A DNA stretch of 64,000 nt. Origin: Romanomermis culicivorax (lineage: Eukaryota > Nematoda > Enoplea > Mermithida > Mermithidae). Position numbers and translations under genes: made by a program. The DNA lies in contig CAWUHX010000241.1 of assembly GCA_963922205.1 (NCBI GenBank), forward strand, positions 482,001 to 546,000, written 5' to 3'. The notes below the pieces were generated by a model. The model was given only the letters and a program-made list of their open reading frames with translations. It ran no database searches and was not told the DNA's origin. Below are positions 1 to 11,475 of the stretch, in pieces (the stretch's first letter is position 1; each line of letters begins with the position of its first letter).

Positions 1-365
1 TTTTTTTTGGTGTTTTTCTCGCGGCAAGTGGGAGTGATTGTTATTTCTGGCCCCGTTTCGTTTTGTATAGTAAGTGTTTATTTTTTGTGCAAAGGTAAAA
101 TCAGAGAAAAGCCTCCTTCTTCCCTTTTATTCTAATTTGGGAGACAAGTTAAGGAAGTACCTTTTCCTTAATTTGTAGGGTAATTAGTGTCGGGTTTAAA
201 TACATTTAATTAAGTTAATTGGGTAAGCATGGGTGCAGGAAATACGTGCATTAAAGACGAAGCCTGGGATCCCGCTCCTGCCTAATTCATCAAGCCCCGA
301 GTAAAATACAACAGTCTACCTAGTACCTTCTTGAGGCGACAATAAATTCCTTTTTTACAAAATTT
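1..365. other. Non-coding repeat DNA, no gene seen
   Basis: Tail of a dispersed family whose fuller copy is at 22,330-22,880. No open frame or conserved element beyond the repeat match. Confidence 0.6.
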
Positions 366-435
366 GCAGGTGGAGGGAATTGAACCCTGGTCGTTTGATT
401 GAGAGTCTAGAGTGCAACCACTGGGCCATTGGGGC
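366..435 (-). repeat. tRNA-derived element (SINE-like), copy 1
   Basis: Minus strand has a box A-like TGGCCCAGTGG and a box B-like GGTTCAATTCC at tRNA spacing. The T stem (AGGG/CCCT) is intact. The anticodon loop would be CTCTCAA (CUC). The acceptor ends do not pair well, so this is not a working tRNA. Confidence 0.5.
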
Positions 436-1610
436 ATCTAGTGACTTATTTGGAAGTTCTATACATGCTGACTAGAAGGTACTAGTTCAGATTTGGGTTC
501 CTGTCTGTCACCCTTCTAAGGAATTGAGCTCACACGGTTGAGGCACTAAACTTTGATGAATATGTTTCGTACAGGAGTATCAGTTGTGAATCCCCCATAA
601 GTGCCTGACAGGCCTTGACATCGGCCAGTTGGCCCCGCATGGGAGGCCCATACACATTGCCACATAATGAAAATTTACAATTTCAGAATAGCGCAGTCAT
701 TAGAAAAATCAATGAAGAGATAAGAAAACCTAAAAGCTAGCCAAGAAACAGCGTACCTATTGCCAATGGTAACCCAATTTATGGGTTGTTTATCTGATGC
801 TTGCTCATGTCATATGGCAGCATTTTTCAACAAAAGTCTTCTTTAGATAATGAAGCTGCAAAATTTTTTATTCGTAATGCTTTTACGAACATACGAAATG
901 CAATCTTCAGTCACAGCGTAAACATACATGCACATAGGGGGGGGTAAACCCCCATACCTGACACCCTGGCCAAAAAAATGGGCAACACACCCCCCCTCTG
1001 AACTTTTTTCGACACAGCTTTTTTCATGATTTTTTGCGTATTTTGTATGAAAAACAGGTTTTTGAACTTTTTTTTTGTTTTTTGTGCTCACCAACCCCCC
1101 TACCCCCTGAGAAAAAGGTCCATGGACCCTCCACCAAAAAATGACTGGACTATGTTGGTAATAGATGAGCCTATTTTCAGATATCCAACTGGAATCCTGC
1201 CTAGCTGAACTTAATTGGGCTAAATCACACAACATACAATAGTAATGTACTGAATAACAAAAAAATAAATGAATGAATATGCGAAGTAGCACTGCTTATA
1301 TACTATTATGGAAAATCACGGAATATCCTAGAACATTGTAGAATATAGGGAATATTATCCAAGTTTCTAGAAATACATGAAATGTACCTGCACATCATAT
1401 TATACGATCATACTGTAAGATGTTTATCATCAATAAACATGCACATCCTACAGAATAAAAAAATAAAAATGGAGGTAAGTCACCTTCCTTCTGGTCAAAT
1501 TGCGGCTTTTCAGCCACTTGACTGAACAACCACAGCCTATCCCCAAGCATTTTTTCATCTAAAAGCTTGGGAGGGAGCTGCCCATGCAATGACATGTATA
1601 GCTCGAGCGT
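436..1610. repeat. Dispersed repeat block, non-coding
   Basis: Repeated at 22,956-24,110 and partly at 35,920-37,410. Open frames here are short, not conserved between copies and lack codon signal. A C-rich stretch near 935-1,110 resembles simple sequence. Confidence 0.6.
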
Positions 1611-1616
1611 AAGCCT

Positions 1617-1940
1617 AACCCCCAGCCTAAGCCTAAGCCTAGGCCTAAGCCTAAGCCTAAGCCTAAGCCTAAGCCTAAGCCTAAGCCTAAGCCTAAGCCT
1701 AAGCCTAAGCCTAAGCCTAAGCCTAAGCCTAAGCCTAAGCCTAAGCCTAAGCCTAAGCCTAAGCCTAAGCCTAAGCCTAAGCCTAAGCCTAAGCCTAAGC
1801 CTAAGCCTAAGCCTAAGCCTAAGCCTACGCCTAAGCCTAAGCCTAAGCATAAGACTAAGCCTGCCTAAGCATAACACTAAACATAAGCATAAGTCTAAGC
1901 GTAACCCTCAGCCTAAGCCTAATCCTAACCATAAGCCTGA
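1617..1940. repeat. Interstitial telomeric array (GCCTAA)n, copy 1
   Basis: About 30 near-perfect GCCTAA units on the plus strand (TTAGGC on minus), followed by degenerate variants (CATAAG, CCTGAG). TTAGGC is the nematode telomere repeat. Frames through it give only LRLRLR or SLSLSL. Confidence 0.9.
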
Positions 1941-2614
1941 GCATTAATCATTTGTGCCGTGCCAATACATTATTTGATGAGTGAGTGATAAGATTATGTG
2001 TAGAAAGTACACCAGAAGCTTCAACACATAAAATTTGACTTCCATGTAGAAAGTATATTGCATTTTAAAGTGGTCGGGGTTTTGAGAGTGGAGGCAGGAG
2101 TGGGTTCCAGAATTCGTCCTTAACGCACGTATTTCCAACACCCATGCTTACCCGATTAGTTACTTAATTAGTGTACTTAAAGCCGACAACAATTACCCCA
2201 CAAATTAAGAAAACTTAGTTCCTTAATTTGTCTCCCTATTACGTAATGAAAAAGAGGAGAGAATCTTCTCCTGACTCTATCTAACACAAAACAAACACTT
2301 ACACATACAAACTGTTGTAGTATGTTTCCACGGATTTTGTCGTTTTTGTCAATCGGCGCATGAGGCCCGCAAGTACCAAGTGGAGCGAGCAAGGGGGACC
2401 ATCAACAACAGTCTTACTGTAGCCCACGTCAGTACGCGTGTGCTGGCTCTCTCTCTGCCTGTGTGCAATAACGTTTTTTTATAATGTGCGTTTATTATTG
2501 GTTTATTTTGTACTCACTGCCTCGCCCCCACGCCTCGTCTTTTGCGTTTTTCCCTCTAGTGCGTGGGAGTGATTTCATTGTGCTCTCGCCCAGTTTTGTT
2601 TGAAAGTAAGTGTT
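1941..2614. repeat. Dispersed repeat family (R2), non-coding
   Basis: The stretch with GTACCAAGTGGAGCGAGC, CTTACTGTAGC and GTGCGTGGGAGTGATT recurs at 22,330-22,700 and 24,840-25,125, and inverted at 11,190-11,300, 14,690-15,320, 3,225-3,310 and 25,705-25,800. No gene seen. Confidence 0.6.
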
Positions 2615-2622
2615 TTTATTGC

Positions 2623-2844
2623 CATACCTGTAAGACCTCCGACCAGTTGGGGGGGGGGTAAATCCGAAATTTTGGGGGGGGGGGGGGTAGGAAAAAGTCG
2701 AAATTTTTCCTCAAAAAGGCCAAAAAATTTTTTTAATTTTTTTTAAACTGGGGGGGGGGGGGTGTTGGGGGGAAATGATTTTGGGTACAGGGTTGGCTGA
2801 GTTGGGGGGTCCCCCCTCAACCCCCCCCCCCAAGTACAGGTATG
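2623..2844 (+). mobile_element. G-rich MITE, hAT-like, copy 1 (8-bp TSD)
   Basis: Terminal inverted repeats CATACCTGTA ... TACAGGTATG enclose 222 bp rich in runs of G and C. Direct repeats TTTATTGC flank it at 2,615-2,622 and 2,845-2,852. An 8-bp target duplication is typical of hAT transposons. No coding capacity, so non-autonomous. Confidence 0.85.
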
Positions 2845-2852
2845 TTTATTGC

Positions 2853-3555
2853 GTAAGGTAAAAATTGAAGAGAGGTTTTCTTTCTTGTGTTTATTTTAAT
2901 TGGGGAGACAAGTCGAGGAAGTATCTTTCCTTAATTTGTCGGGTAATTAGTGTCGGGTTTAAGTACTAATAGTTAGCCTAATCGGGTAAGTGTGGGCGCA
3001 GGAAGCACGTGCATTAAGGACGAACCCTGGGATCCCAATCCTGCCTGACTCATAAAGCCCCGACACATACTGGAAAAATACAACAAGAGGGGGCGAGATA
3101 ACATAAAAGTTCCCTCGTGCCAGGAGAAAAACCAGTATATTTTGCGCACGGGGGAGATGAACCAATGGCGAACATATAACACAATTAATAAAAGAGCGAA
3201 GCCAACGCATGCCTGCCGAATTTGCACTACAGTAAGACGCCTTTCGATGGCCCGCATCGTTCATTCCACTTTGGACTTGCTCACCTCTTCGTACAAACGA
3301 CAAACATTGGAGCAATCTTAGAAAGGTCTGGGCAAGTACTGTTTGTCACCCAAAGTGGAAAAAGCTTCACAACCTCACCTAATTGACCTGTCATCAAAAT
3401 ATGGGGCCATGGGCCAGTAAGGTAACGGCTCAGCTTTTCACAGTTTAGCCTTAGTTTAATCAGTTAACTCTAGGTACTGTGATCCTGCTCCGGCTTTACT
3501 ATTGAAGAATAAGGAGAACACCACCAGGTTAGGGGTGACCAATATTTGTATGAAC
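2853..3555. other. Non-coding duplicated DNA
   Basis: Shared with 25,342-26,046. Contains an inverse R2 fragment (3,225-3,310). No gene recognised. Confidence 0.5.
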
Positions 3556-4306
3556 ACTGGACAGGGCCATTGGTAAGATGCTGGCGCACAAATTGGGGCC
3601 AGCATTCATTGGTCGGACGGGCAAACAACTCGGAGACCTTGACTTTGCCGACGACATTGCCCTACTCGAGGAAACTGAGGCAAAGTTGCAGCTGGGAACT
3701 TTGGGCTTACAAGGAGAAGGAGGAAGTGGAGAAATTCACCTACTTAGGTAGTCCGATCTCCGAAGATGGCAATGCCCAGGTGGATGTTAAATGCCTCATC
3801 GGGAGGGCAGCGACAGTATTTATGAGGATGAACAAGATTTGGGCCTCACCGACCATCTCCATTCCGCCTACTCAACTCCATCGTGTTCCCAACGGCAAGA
3901 CGTGGAAGGGGTCAGCCAGCGTTAACAACAAGCTGGATGTGTTCGAACAACGTTGCCTCTGTGGAACCCTAAAGATCCGCTACACCGATCACATCACAAA
4001 CGAAAAAGTCCTGAGACGGAATGGCCCAGTGAAACTCCACAACAAGACTCCGACTGGCTGGCCACACCTCTGAAAGGACCGCTCATGGATACGGAGGATA
4101 GCGATGCACTGGCAACCTATCAAGGCGCCAAAAGGCCTCGTGGACGTCCATGAAATACCTGGAGAAGGACGTTCATTCAAGACCTAAAGGCATCGAACAT
4201 GGCCAGGGATGATGCGGAACCCGGGTGCAAGACCGAAACCAATGGCGATCATTTGCTGCCCGATATGCTACATAGCATGGGACCATCTAAGTCTAAGTAT
4301 GTCTAA
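3556..4306 (+). pseudogene. Degenerate non-LTR retrotransposon reverse transcriptase, 3' end (copy 1)
   Basis: A frame-shifted remnant of a LINE polymerase. At 3,641-3,655 one frame reads DFADD, the catalytic motif C of reverse transcriptase, followed by IALLEETEAKLQ. A second frame carries VEKFTYLGSPISEDG, typical of LINE proteins after the palm. Another gives VFEQRCL, GTLKIRY and EKVLRR, then KRPRGRP, and a last frame TWRRTFIQDLK ending SKSKYV and TAA at 4,306. At least three frames are needed, so it is dead. A segment is missing at about 3,895 relative to the second copy (26,047-26,807). Confidence 0.8.
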
Positions 4307-4387
4307 CAGCAATACAGCAATACAGAATGATCTGATGAGCTTATGGTTTTCCCCAAATCTGCACATCCCGTGTGTCAGAAAAATAAC

Positions 4388-4470
4388 ACTCCACGAGGGG
4401 CTCGAACCCTCGACCCTCCGCCTAGGTGACTGTATTCGCGCCAAGGTCATGACCCAGTGCACTCTAGAAT
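4388..4470 (-). repeat. tRNA-like box B element, copy 1
   Basis: The minus strand carries a perfect T arm, GAGGG-TTCGAGC-CCCTC, matching box B (GGTTCGAGCC). No convincing acceptor or anticodon stem could be drawn. Probably a SINE fragment; repeated at about 26,889-26,970. Confidence 0.35.
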
Positions 4471-5809
4471 TTACTGGCCTAAAACAACAGAAAATCCAAA
4501 AAAACAACCTAGTTCAAGTCATTGGTTGCATTTGTCAATTTTGTAAACTGATGCGCAAGTGCAGGGAGAATTCCGAAAACATCCAGTTTACTGTAGATTT
4601 TCTAGAATTTCGCGTTTATAATCTATTGAAAATGAGAAATTTTGGCCAACAGAAGAAGAGCAGGATTTGTTAATTTTAAAAATAGATACGCAAGTGCAAG
4701 AAAAAATTTGAATAACACGTTTACTGTAAGATTTTTTAGAATGGAATTTCAAATTTATGGTCGGTCCGTGCGCAGGTTGATGTCAAATCGATAAACTTTC
4801 CAATTTACTGTACAGCTGAAGAATTCGTGACTTGGAACCTGATGGCTGTTAAAATTTGTCAATTTTGAGAATTGATCGGCAGCTTCGAAGAAAATTGTGA
4901 ATCTTACTGTAGATTTGGTGAAAAATTGTCATTCTGCACAGCTGATTTACAACTTCGAAAAAAATTATTCGCTTATTATGCATCAAATTCAAAAAAAAAA
5001 TTTAGATAACAATTTTTGAGTTAAAAATTGTAAATTTTTAAACTTTTTCTGCTTTGATTTATTGAAAAAAAAAACAAATTAATTTACAATTTGCAAAAAA
5101 TTTACAATTTGTAAAATTGTAAATTTTTTGTTTAAAATTGGAAATTTTTCGTTTAAAATTTTAAATTTTTTGTTTAAAATTGTAAATTTTTTGTTTAAAA
5201 TTGGAAATTTTTTGTTTAAAATTGTACATTTTTTGTTTCAAATTGTAAACTTTTTGTTTAAAATTGTAAATTTTTTGTTTAAAATTGTAAATTTTTTGTT
5301 TAAAATTAACAATTTTTGTGGTCGAAAATGCTAAATTTACAACAAAAAAATTTGCTCTTTTTCCCAGAAAATTGAGTTTAAAATTTGAAAAATTGTAAAT
5401 TGTTGAGGCGAAAATTATGAATTTACAAAATTTTTGCGCAAAAATTCAATTTAAAATTTGAAAAAATTATAAATTTCAATTTTTTTGCTCGAAAAAATTC
5501 AATTTGAAAATTGTAAAATTCTTTGGGTGAAAATTGAAAAAAGTTTTTTTTGCATTTTACATGAAAATAATGAGCCGAATTTGCCAATAAGAGACCAAAA
5601 TAATCAATAATCTTCACCGCTTAATTCACAAAGACCATCTTTTACAGTAACCGTCGCACTGAGCCAGGTCGGGCATGGTCGCACATTTGTACCTGTGGGC
5701 ATTTTTACAAAATTGACAAACTATTTAGAAAAATCCTGAAAAATTGGCGGAAACACACTACAACACAACAATTCCATATTACACCAAAAATATGGATACT
5801 GTAATTTCT
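4471..5809. repeat. AT-rich region with TAAAATTGTAAATTTTTTGTT minisatellite
   Basis: Tandem units of about 21-22 bp at 5,110-5,310 give the false protein FKIVNFLFK. The remainder is AT-rich DNA; 5,560-5,809 is the 3' flank conserved behind all three GPCRs (GAAACACACTACAAC motif). Confidence 0.6.
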
Positions 5810-8800
5810 TCATCCAAAACCCGGAAATAACGTGGAAAAATTCTCGTCACGAAAATAATAGATGAAAATTTTTGCGCCATGAAAAACCAACAGAAATATT
5901 CCCGATATTTCCACGAGCCACGGAACAATGGTCGCAAAACCATCGACGTAGAGGTGCGGGTAAATTAACCACAATTGCGCAATAGACCACGGTAAACTGG
6001 ACACTAGGTACGAAAACATGATGGTCAACACTGTTGAATGTTGCCGCATTTCTATTCGTTTTTGGTGGTTTTTATTGTCGGACAATGACGTGGGCAAAAA
6101 TTGTCCAGTTTCGTCGGATGCGTTACCCTGGAAATTAATGAATGTTATTTGAAAATTTGATCAATTTCATTAATTATATATATCGATTTTATTCCGTGAT
6201 ATCAAATTTAATGAGAAGATTGATCTGCAACAGTATGTCACGTACGGATCAATTTTGCCCAACGTCGCATGATTTCCACTTTTTATTTGACAGTTACTTA
6301 CTTTTATTTCATTTCGTTTATTTAATTTTACATCCATTTTTGTGCGTCATTTTTCTTACGTTGTTGTTGTTTTCTGTTTCGAACATAGGCTACAGTATGA
6401 CCCCTCAAGTCAGAATTTCCACCAGATAAGCTCTACGGGCTCATGGACATAATTGGGACATGATGTGCACCTCTTATCAGCAAAAACTAGCGACGCTTTG
6501 CAACGCAAAACGACTAGTTTGGACAGTCTCTCTAAAAGACGTTTATATGTTTAGCATGGAGAGTGAAACTGATCCCCAATGCTAAACATTTCCGAACTGG
6601 AAAATGTCTATCTGACCATAGGCATCTTCTGCACCAATTTCTGCTGCAGGAGTTAGCTTGGGTGTCATTAGCTCCACCCAGGGCATACTGTAGGCTTACG
6701 AGGTCCTTAAAAGTGCCTGTTTTGTTAGTTTTGTGCTCATTGTAGGGCTCTGCAACTTTGTCTTTTGTCTCTTTCTGTCGAATCTACATATATTTTTAGT
6801 ATATTGTATTGCGCCTGTCACCCTACAGTACTCCAATAAATGTGCGTATTCTTACGTCTGACTGTGTCTGCTGCCGGACTTGTATAGAAACATACCCATT
6901 GTGCACATGGCGCCTGGCCACCCCCTCACCCATCTGATCCAATACTGTAGTGTTGCATCTGACCTCCCAAGTTACCAATCTCGGAACTGAGTGGACCATT
7001 TCCCCCATTTTCCGACTGATACCCACAAACCCACAGGGACCAGTCGCCCTTCCATCGAATCATTCTTGAGAAACAGGGCTAGGTAGGTCTTCTCAGAGGC
7101 TTATTATTGTTGAGGGTGTATTTTGGGGAGCCCTTCCCTAAGTCGGTTTTACCTCGAGATTCCCCTCAGTTAGAAGAGCCCATGTACGTCTTGGATTAGG
7201 GCTAAAAAATTGGATTTAGGTTTAAAATCGGGTCTTCTATATCCCGTCAGTCGACCAATGACCTTGTCCATTTTTCATACTTAATGGGACCAGGGGTTGC
7301 CCCCCTGGCCTAGTGGCATTGTCCATTACTCTACAGCAGAACCCCAGGACAACACTAGAGTACCCTATAGGCGTTCCTATGGCCAGTACTAGCCTGGTGA
7401 GGATCCCGAAACGAATATATTATATGTTATTAATATTATAATCTAATATGTTGATCATACTGTATGTTATTTATATCATTTGTTATTTATGTTATACATC
7501 TCGTTCTCCAATCTTAATTCATACCACGCAAAAATGATAAACATATTGATATAAAGACTATAAAAATTTCAAAATCTAAAAATGAATCACATCAAAATAT
7601 TCACTGAAATTTGAACTTCAAATCAACTCAAATTCAAATTTAAGGCGAAAATTTCTAATTAGATAAATTTTTTGGACAAAATTGAATTTTTTTTCCAAAT
7701 CAATTTGATTTTTTCCAATAATAGGAAGGATACTTTTTGGGAAAACTTACGCAATCATCGGTCCAAATTGGCGTTTTGGCTTCGATGGAAATTAATATAC
7801 TTATAGTGATAAGTACGCTATACGGTATCAGGCACTGTAGAAGAAATTTCCAAATTTCCATCAAAGTGTGGTAAATTGGATCCGACCAACTGCTCATGAG
7901 TATGTTTTGCAGACTATTGGTCTCTTCATTGTAGCAAGATTTAATTTCCAATTCGAAAAAACATGGTATACTCGTTAGTATTGCAAATACAATAGCTAAC
8001 ACAATGACGAGACAAATGGTACGTTCGGGTAACTGGCTTCCGGAGCATTTGACGGGTGACGCAATTCCTGGAAGAAATGTGAACAACATTTCAGTCTTGT
8101 ATGGCAACATACAACATTCCACCTGTAGGATTGATGTTGTACCTAATCCACGGGTCCGGAACCCGGCGATTTTTGTTGAGCCCTGGTCCGGATGGTAACA
8201 CCTACCCGGACATTGGCCAATACTTGTGCATCCCTACAGGCCCGTAGAGAGGGTACACAAAACATACCTAGGTTTGGGGTGCTACTTATAACGTGTGATG
8301 TGGTACACGTGGTCTAGAAAGAATTTTCATCAAATTCCACATGATTGTGGAAAGCATGCAAGGAGCTTTATTGTAGGCTTGAACTTAGGCTTAGGCTTAG
8401 GCTTAGGGTTAGGCTTAAGCTTAGGCTTAGCTAACTGTAGAAAGTATGATGATCGAATTGGAGTTTCAGAAAAGTTATTTTAGATGTGACAATACCGTAA
8501 AAATTTGTACAATTTTTTGCAAAAAGTTGTAAAATTTTTGTAAAAATTGGTAGTTTTTGTAAAAATTTTTAAAAATGTACATTTTTTTGTAAAAAGATGT
8601 AAAATTTTTGCAAAAATTTGTGAAGCTTTTTTGAAAATTTTCAAAGTATAGTGTAAAAACATGAAAAATTTCCTACTTATCAAATAATGTATGCATAATG
8701 CGCAAATGATCAATGCACAAGTTGATACGATGATCACCATGATCGGATACAATACCAACATGGCTTTGTACCAAAAATTTGTAAATGCTACAGATTTGCT

Positions 8801-9058
8801 CCATTTCGCTATAACAAATATTTTCGATAGTAGAATGTTTATCAGTAGAGCAGCCATATCAGTAAAACATAAAACTATTAGATAAATGCTCAACGTAGTC
8901 GTCGGATATCGCTTGTGCGTCAAAATTTTCAAATTGATGCCGTTGGTTATCAAGCCGCAAAAAGTGCCCATGATGGAAACGACGGCCAACAAAAAGCTAA
9001 GCCACGAAATTTGCTCCTTGCCGCAAAAGATGTCGTAAGAGTCGGATTTGTTGAACAT
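5810..9058 (-). CDS. GPCR A: class A, FMRFamide-receptor-like seven-TM receptor (3 exons)
   Basis: Three exons on the minus strand join in phase: 9058-8677, 8067-7751 and 6127-5810 (382+317+318 nt; 338 aa plus TGA). Donors read ATAA|GTAGG and TGC|GTAAGT; acceptors read TTTCTTCCAG|GA and ATTTCCAG|GG. Approximate membrane segments: TM1 18-46 (TN at 38-39), TM2 54-80 with D67, TM3 98-123, TM4 143-166 ending SIPCFFE, TM5 200-222 with P209, TM6 262-288 with LPW at 278-280, TM7 300-325, then FRDENF as helix 8. An N-glycosylation sequon NKS is at residue 3. The P-x-F-F-E end of TM4 and the overall plan match FMRFamide-type receptors, which sit in the plasma membrane and signal through G proteins. 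Odd points: IHY replaces D/ERY after TM3, and TM7 has no NPxxY. Family call firm, ligand unknown. Upstream of the ATG the frame stays open to a TTTTTTTAG acceptor, so a 5' exon or trans-splicing is possible. Confidence 0.88.
6236..7405 (+). mobile_element. LTR-like element in GPCR A intron 2 (3' truncated)
   Basis: Begins TGTCACGTACGG like the complete copy at 20,846 and follows it to about 7,405, lacking the last roughly 200 bp. Absent from intron 2 of copy B. No open frame of note. Confidence 0.6.
8370..8434. repeat. TTAGGC array in GPCR A intron 1
   Basis: Short run of TTAGGC units with GGGTTAGG variants on the plus strand, the opposite orientation to the 1,617 array. The same place in intron 1 of B and C also has one. 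Confidence 0.8.
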
Positions 9059-9524
9059 GATTAGATCAAAGTTTTTGGATGCCTAAAAAAAGGTTTAGGA
9101 TAGCATTGAGGGTTCAGATAAGGTTTTGACGCTATATGGAATATTAAATTTTTGGCCATAAGATAAAATGTCGACTCAATGACGGGTTTTTAATTTGGAC
9201 TAGTGATCCAAAAAACAGGGTAACATGTTTTTTAGTAGGACATTTTCTTGCGAAATTGAATCTGTTTTACGAAATAATAAACCATCCAATTTCTAGAAGC
9301 AAAGTTGGATTGAAAAAAACTTGCCCAAAGGACGTGTTATGGAAAAGAGGAGAGTCACGTGTGACGCTGATAAATGGTGGGCGATAGGTGTCTAAAACGC
9401 AGATAGAGTTGGCCAACTTTTATTCCTAGGAGGAGCATATAACTCAAATTTTAAAATATATTGCTTTTTTAACAAGTGTCACTAGCCCACCAATTTTTCC
9501 CAAATGCTGATATTCTATGTTTTC
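9059..9524. promoter_or_regulatory. 5' flank of GPCR A with acceptor-like site
   Basis: On the minus strand CCTTTTTTTAG|GCATCC lies about 25 bp before the ATG and is conserved in B (about 20,745) and C (about 33,805). It is either the 3' splice site of an upstream exon or a spliced-leader acceptor. No core promoter could be recognised. Confidence 0.4.
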
Positions 9525-10620
9525 TGCCACTTTTTAGTTCACAATTACTTACTTTTATTTCATTTCATTAATTTTTGAGTGACCTTTTGTTGTCTTTTTT
9601 TGCAATCAGAATTTCTGCCAGATAAGCTCTACAGGCTCATGGACATAATTGGAGCATCACGTGCACCTCTTATCAGTAAAAACTAGCGACGTTTTGCAAC
9701 AGTTCTCCTTAAAAGACATTCATATGTTTAGCATGGAGAGTGAAACTCATTCCCAATGCTTAACGTATTTGAACTGAGAATGTCTATGTGGCCATTGGCA
9801 TCTTTCCTTCCAGAAGTCAGCTTGGGCGTCGTAAGCTCTGTCCAGGCCATACTGCATGCCCATGAGGCCCTGTTTCGTTAGTTTTTTGCTCATTCTCTGG
9901 GTTCAGTGCTCACGTCCTGTTTTGTCTTTAGCTCGCATCTGCCGCCTTACTTTATTTTAATAAATTTGAATATTTGATTCTCGCTTGTGTTTGTGGCCCG
10001 AATTGGCATAAAAGCCACCCATCACTTACCTTGTGCCAGGTCTCTGTTCATACCTATATGTAAGAGAGTCGCCCTAACCTACCACTTGCACTTGATGAGG
10101 AACTGTGTGGATCAGCCCCCCACCCCTTGTTCGTAGATCAAAATCTGAAATCACGGACCCATCACCCTTCATCAAATTGTATTCTGAAAAGCAGGACTAG
10201 GTGAGTCTTCTCAGGGGATTCTTGTTGTTGAGGGTGTATTTTAGGGGACCCTTTCTTAAGTCAGTTTTCCCTCAGTTAACAGGCCTCTTCATCCCCTCAG
10301 CTTAGGGCTAAAAAGGGGATCTTTTGGTTACAAATTGGGTCCCCAAATCAGGTCATTTTTTTGATGATTTTGTCCATCGTTCATACTGAATGGGACCAGA
10401 AAATTGTGGCGTCTAACCTGGCAGCATTATCCATTACTCTACAGCAGCACCCCAGGACAGCCCCAGAGTACCTTATAGGCCTTCCTATATCCAGTACTAG
10501 CTTGGTTAGGTTCCTGAAGCATAAAGCAGCGGGCCACCCAACAGGGTCACAGCTGGTCACTCACAGTGACAGGGCCGTATTTTTCTATCAATATGACAGA
10601 TCAAGTTATTATCTATGACA
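9525..10620 (+). mobile_element. LTR-like element upstream of GPCR A (5' truncated)
   Basis: Matches the complete copy at 20,846-22,279 from the TTACTTACTTTTATTTC segment to a right end in CTATGACA. Contains AATAAA (about 9,958). Confidence 0.6.
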
Positions 10621-11475
10621 CAAGCAATGAACCCCACCCAGGAACCCCTTGACTGTGCCAGTTCGGAGGTGAGCAATGTTATCCGGTAACATACACATTG
10701 CACCTGTAGGGTTGATGTTTCACCCCATCCATGGCTTTTGAGCCTTAGGATGGTCACATCTACCCCAGTAGTTATATGGACCCATACAATGAGTACATAA
10801 AAGATACCCTGTACAAAACATAAACATCAAAGTTTACCATCTTAACACTGTAGGGTGATACAGGGGGTGTAGAAAGTATAGCTGATGATCCAAATTTGTA
10901 TAACATGTGGGGCAATACAGGGCATGTAGAAAGTGCGTCCAAAGCTTCAATGTGTAAAATTCGACTTGGATGTAGAAAGTATGCCCAAAGCTTCGAAGGG
11001 TAAAATTCGACCTTAATCTACCTCGACACTGACTTGAATGTCCAGATTGAGGATGGGATGTCTCCAAAAAAAATTTTGATCCGACTTTTGAAATCGAACA
11101 CTTTTACTTGTACAAAAAATTTTGTTCGCCTCACACTTTTTACGCATCCCGGACACGTTTTTTGATCATTCGCTGTGCTTAAGCGTTGTTTTTCAGACAC
11201 GTTCTTCGTTGCTCGCTCCACTTGGTACTTGCGGGCCTTGTGTGCAAAACGACAAAAAACGGCAAAATTGGCCGAAACACACTACAACACACGTATGATC
11301 AACTATTCTTTCTGCACCCCTTGTATCTCACCACACATTAAACAAATGTGGATCATATCACATCATCGACTATACTCTCTACACCCGCTGTATCACCCCA
11401 CACAGTTAAGGTGGTATGCTTTGATGCCTATATGCTGTACTTGGCTATGTTTTGTGTAACCCCTGTATGGGCGTG
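10621..11475. repeat. Inverted-repeat family with TGTAGAAAGT motifs
   Basis: Segment 10,795-10,870 is roughly the inverse complement of 11,380-11,460 (GTACAAAACATA ... ACAGGGGGTGTAG against CTACACCCGCTGTAT ... TATGTTTTGTGTAA). Between them lie more TGTAGAAAGT repeats and an inverse R2 fragment. It ends where the GPCR fragment D begins. Confidence 0.55.

Larger units (their letters stand above)
1..10950. repeat. Segmental duplication, copy 1
   Basis: Collinear with 22,534-35,740. Anchors: position 8 with 22,541; telomere array 1,617 with 24,130; MITE 2,623 with 25,134; RT pseudogene 3,556 with 26,047; GPCR A with GPCR C; LTR-like end 10,620 with 35,408. The match ends near 10,950 within a TGTAGAAAGT-type repeat. 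The left boundary is outside the window. The tRNA-like element, the telomere block and the RT relic look nearly identical; the AT-rich stretch around 5,000-5,560 differs most. Confidence 0.85.

Noticed and set aside
843..1292. 149-codon minus-strand frame
   Set aside because: The second copy (23,618-23,809) is shortened by frame shifts in the C/G runs; no recognisable domain.
1395..1947. Long open frames coding LRLRLR / SLSLSL
   Set aside because: They are pure translations of the telomeric hexamer; the same appears at 23,912-24,458.
4388..4470. Functional tRNA gene
   Set aside because: Only the T arm is sound; acceptor and anticodon stems do not form.
8004..8198. Plus-strand frames antisense to GPCR exons
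   Set aside because: Shadows of the minus-strand coding exons.
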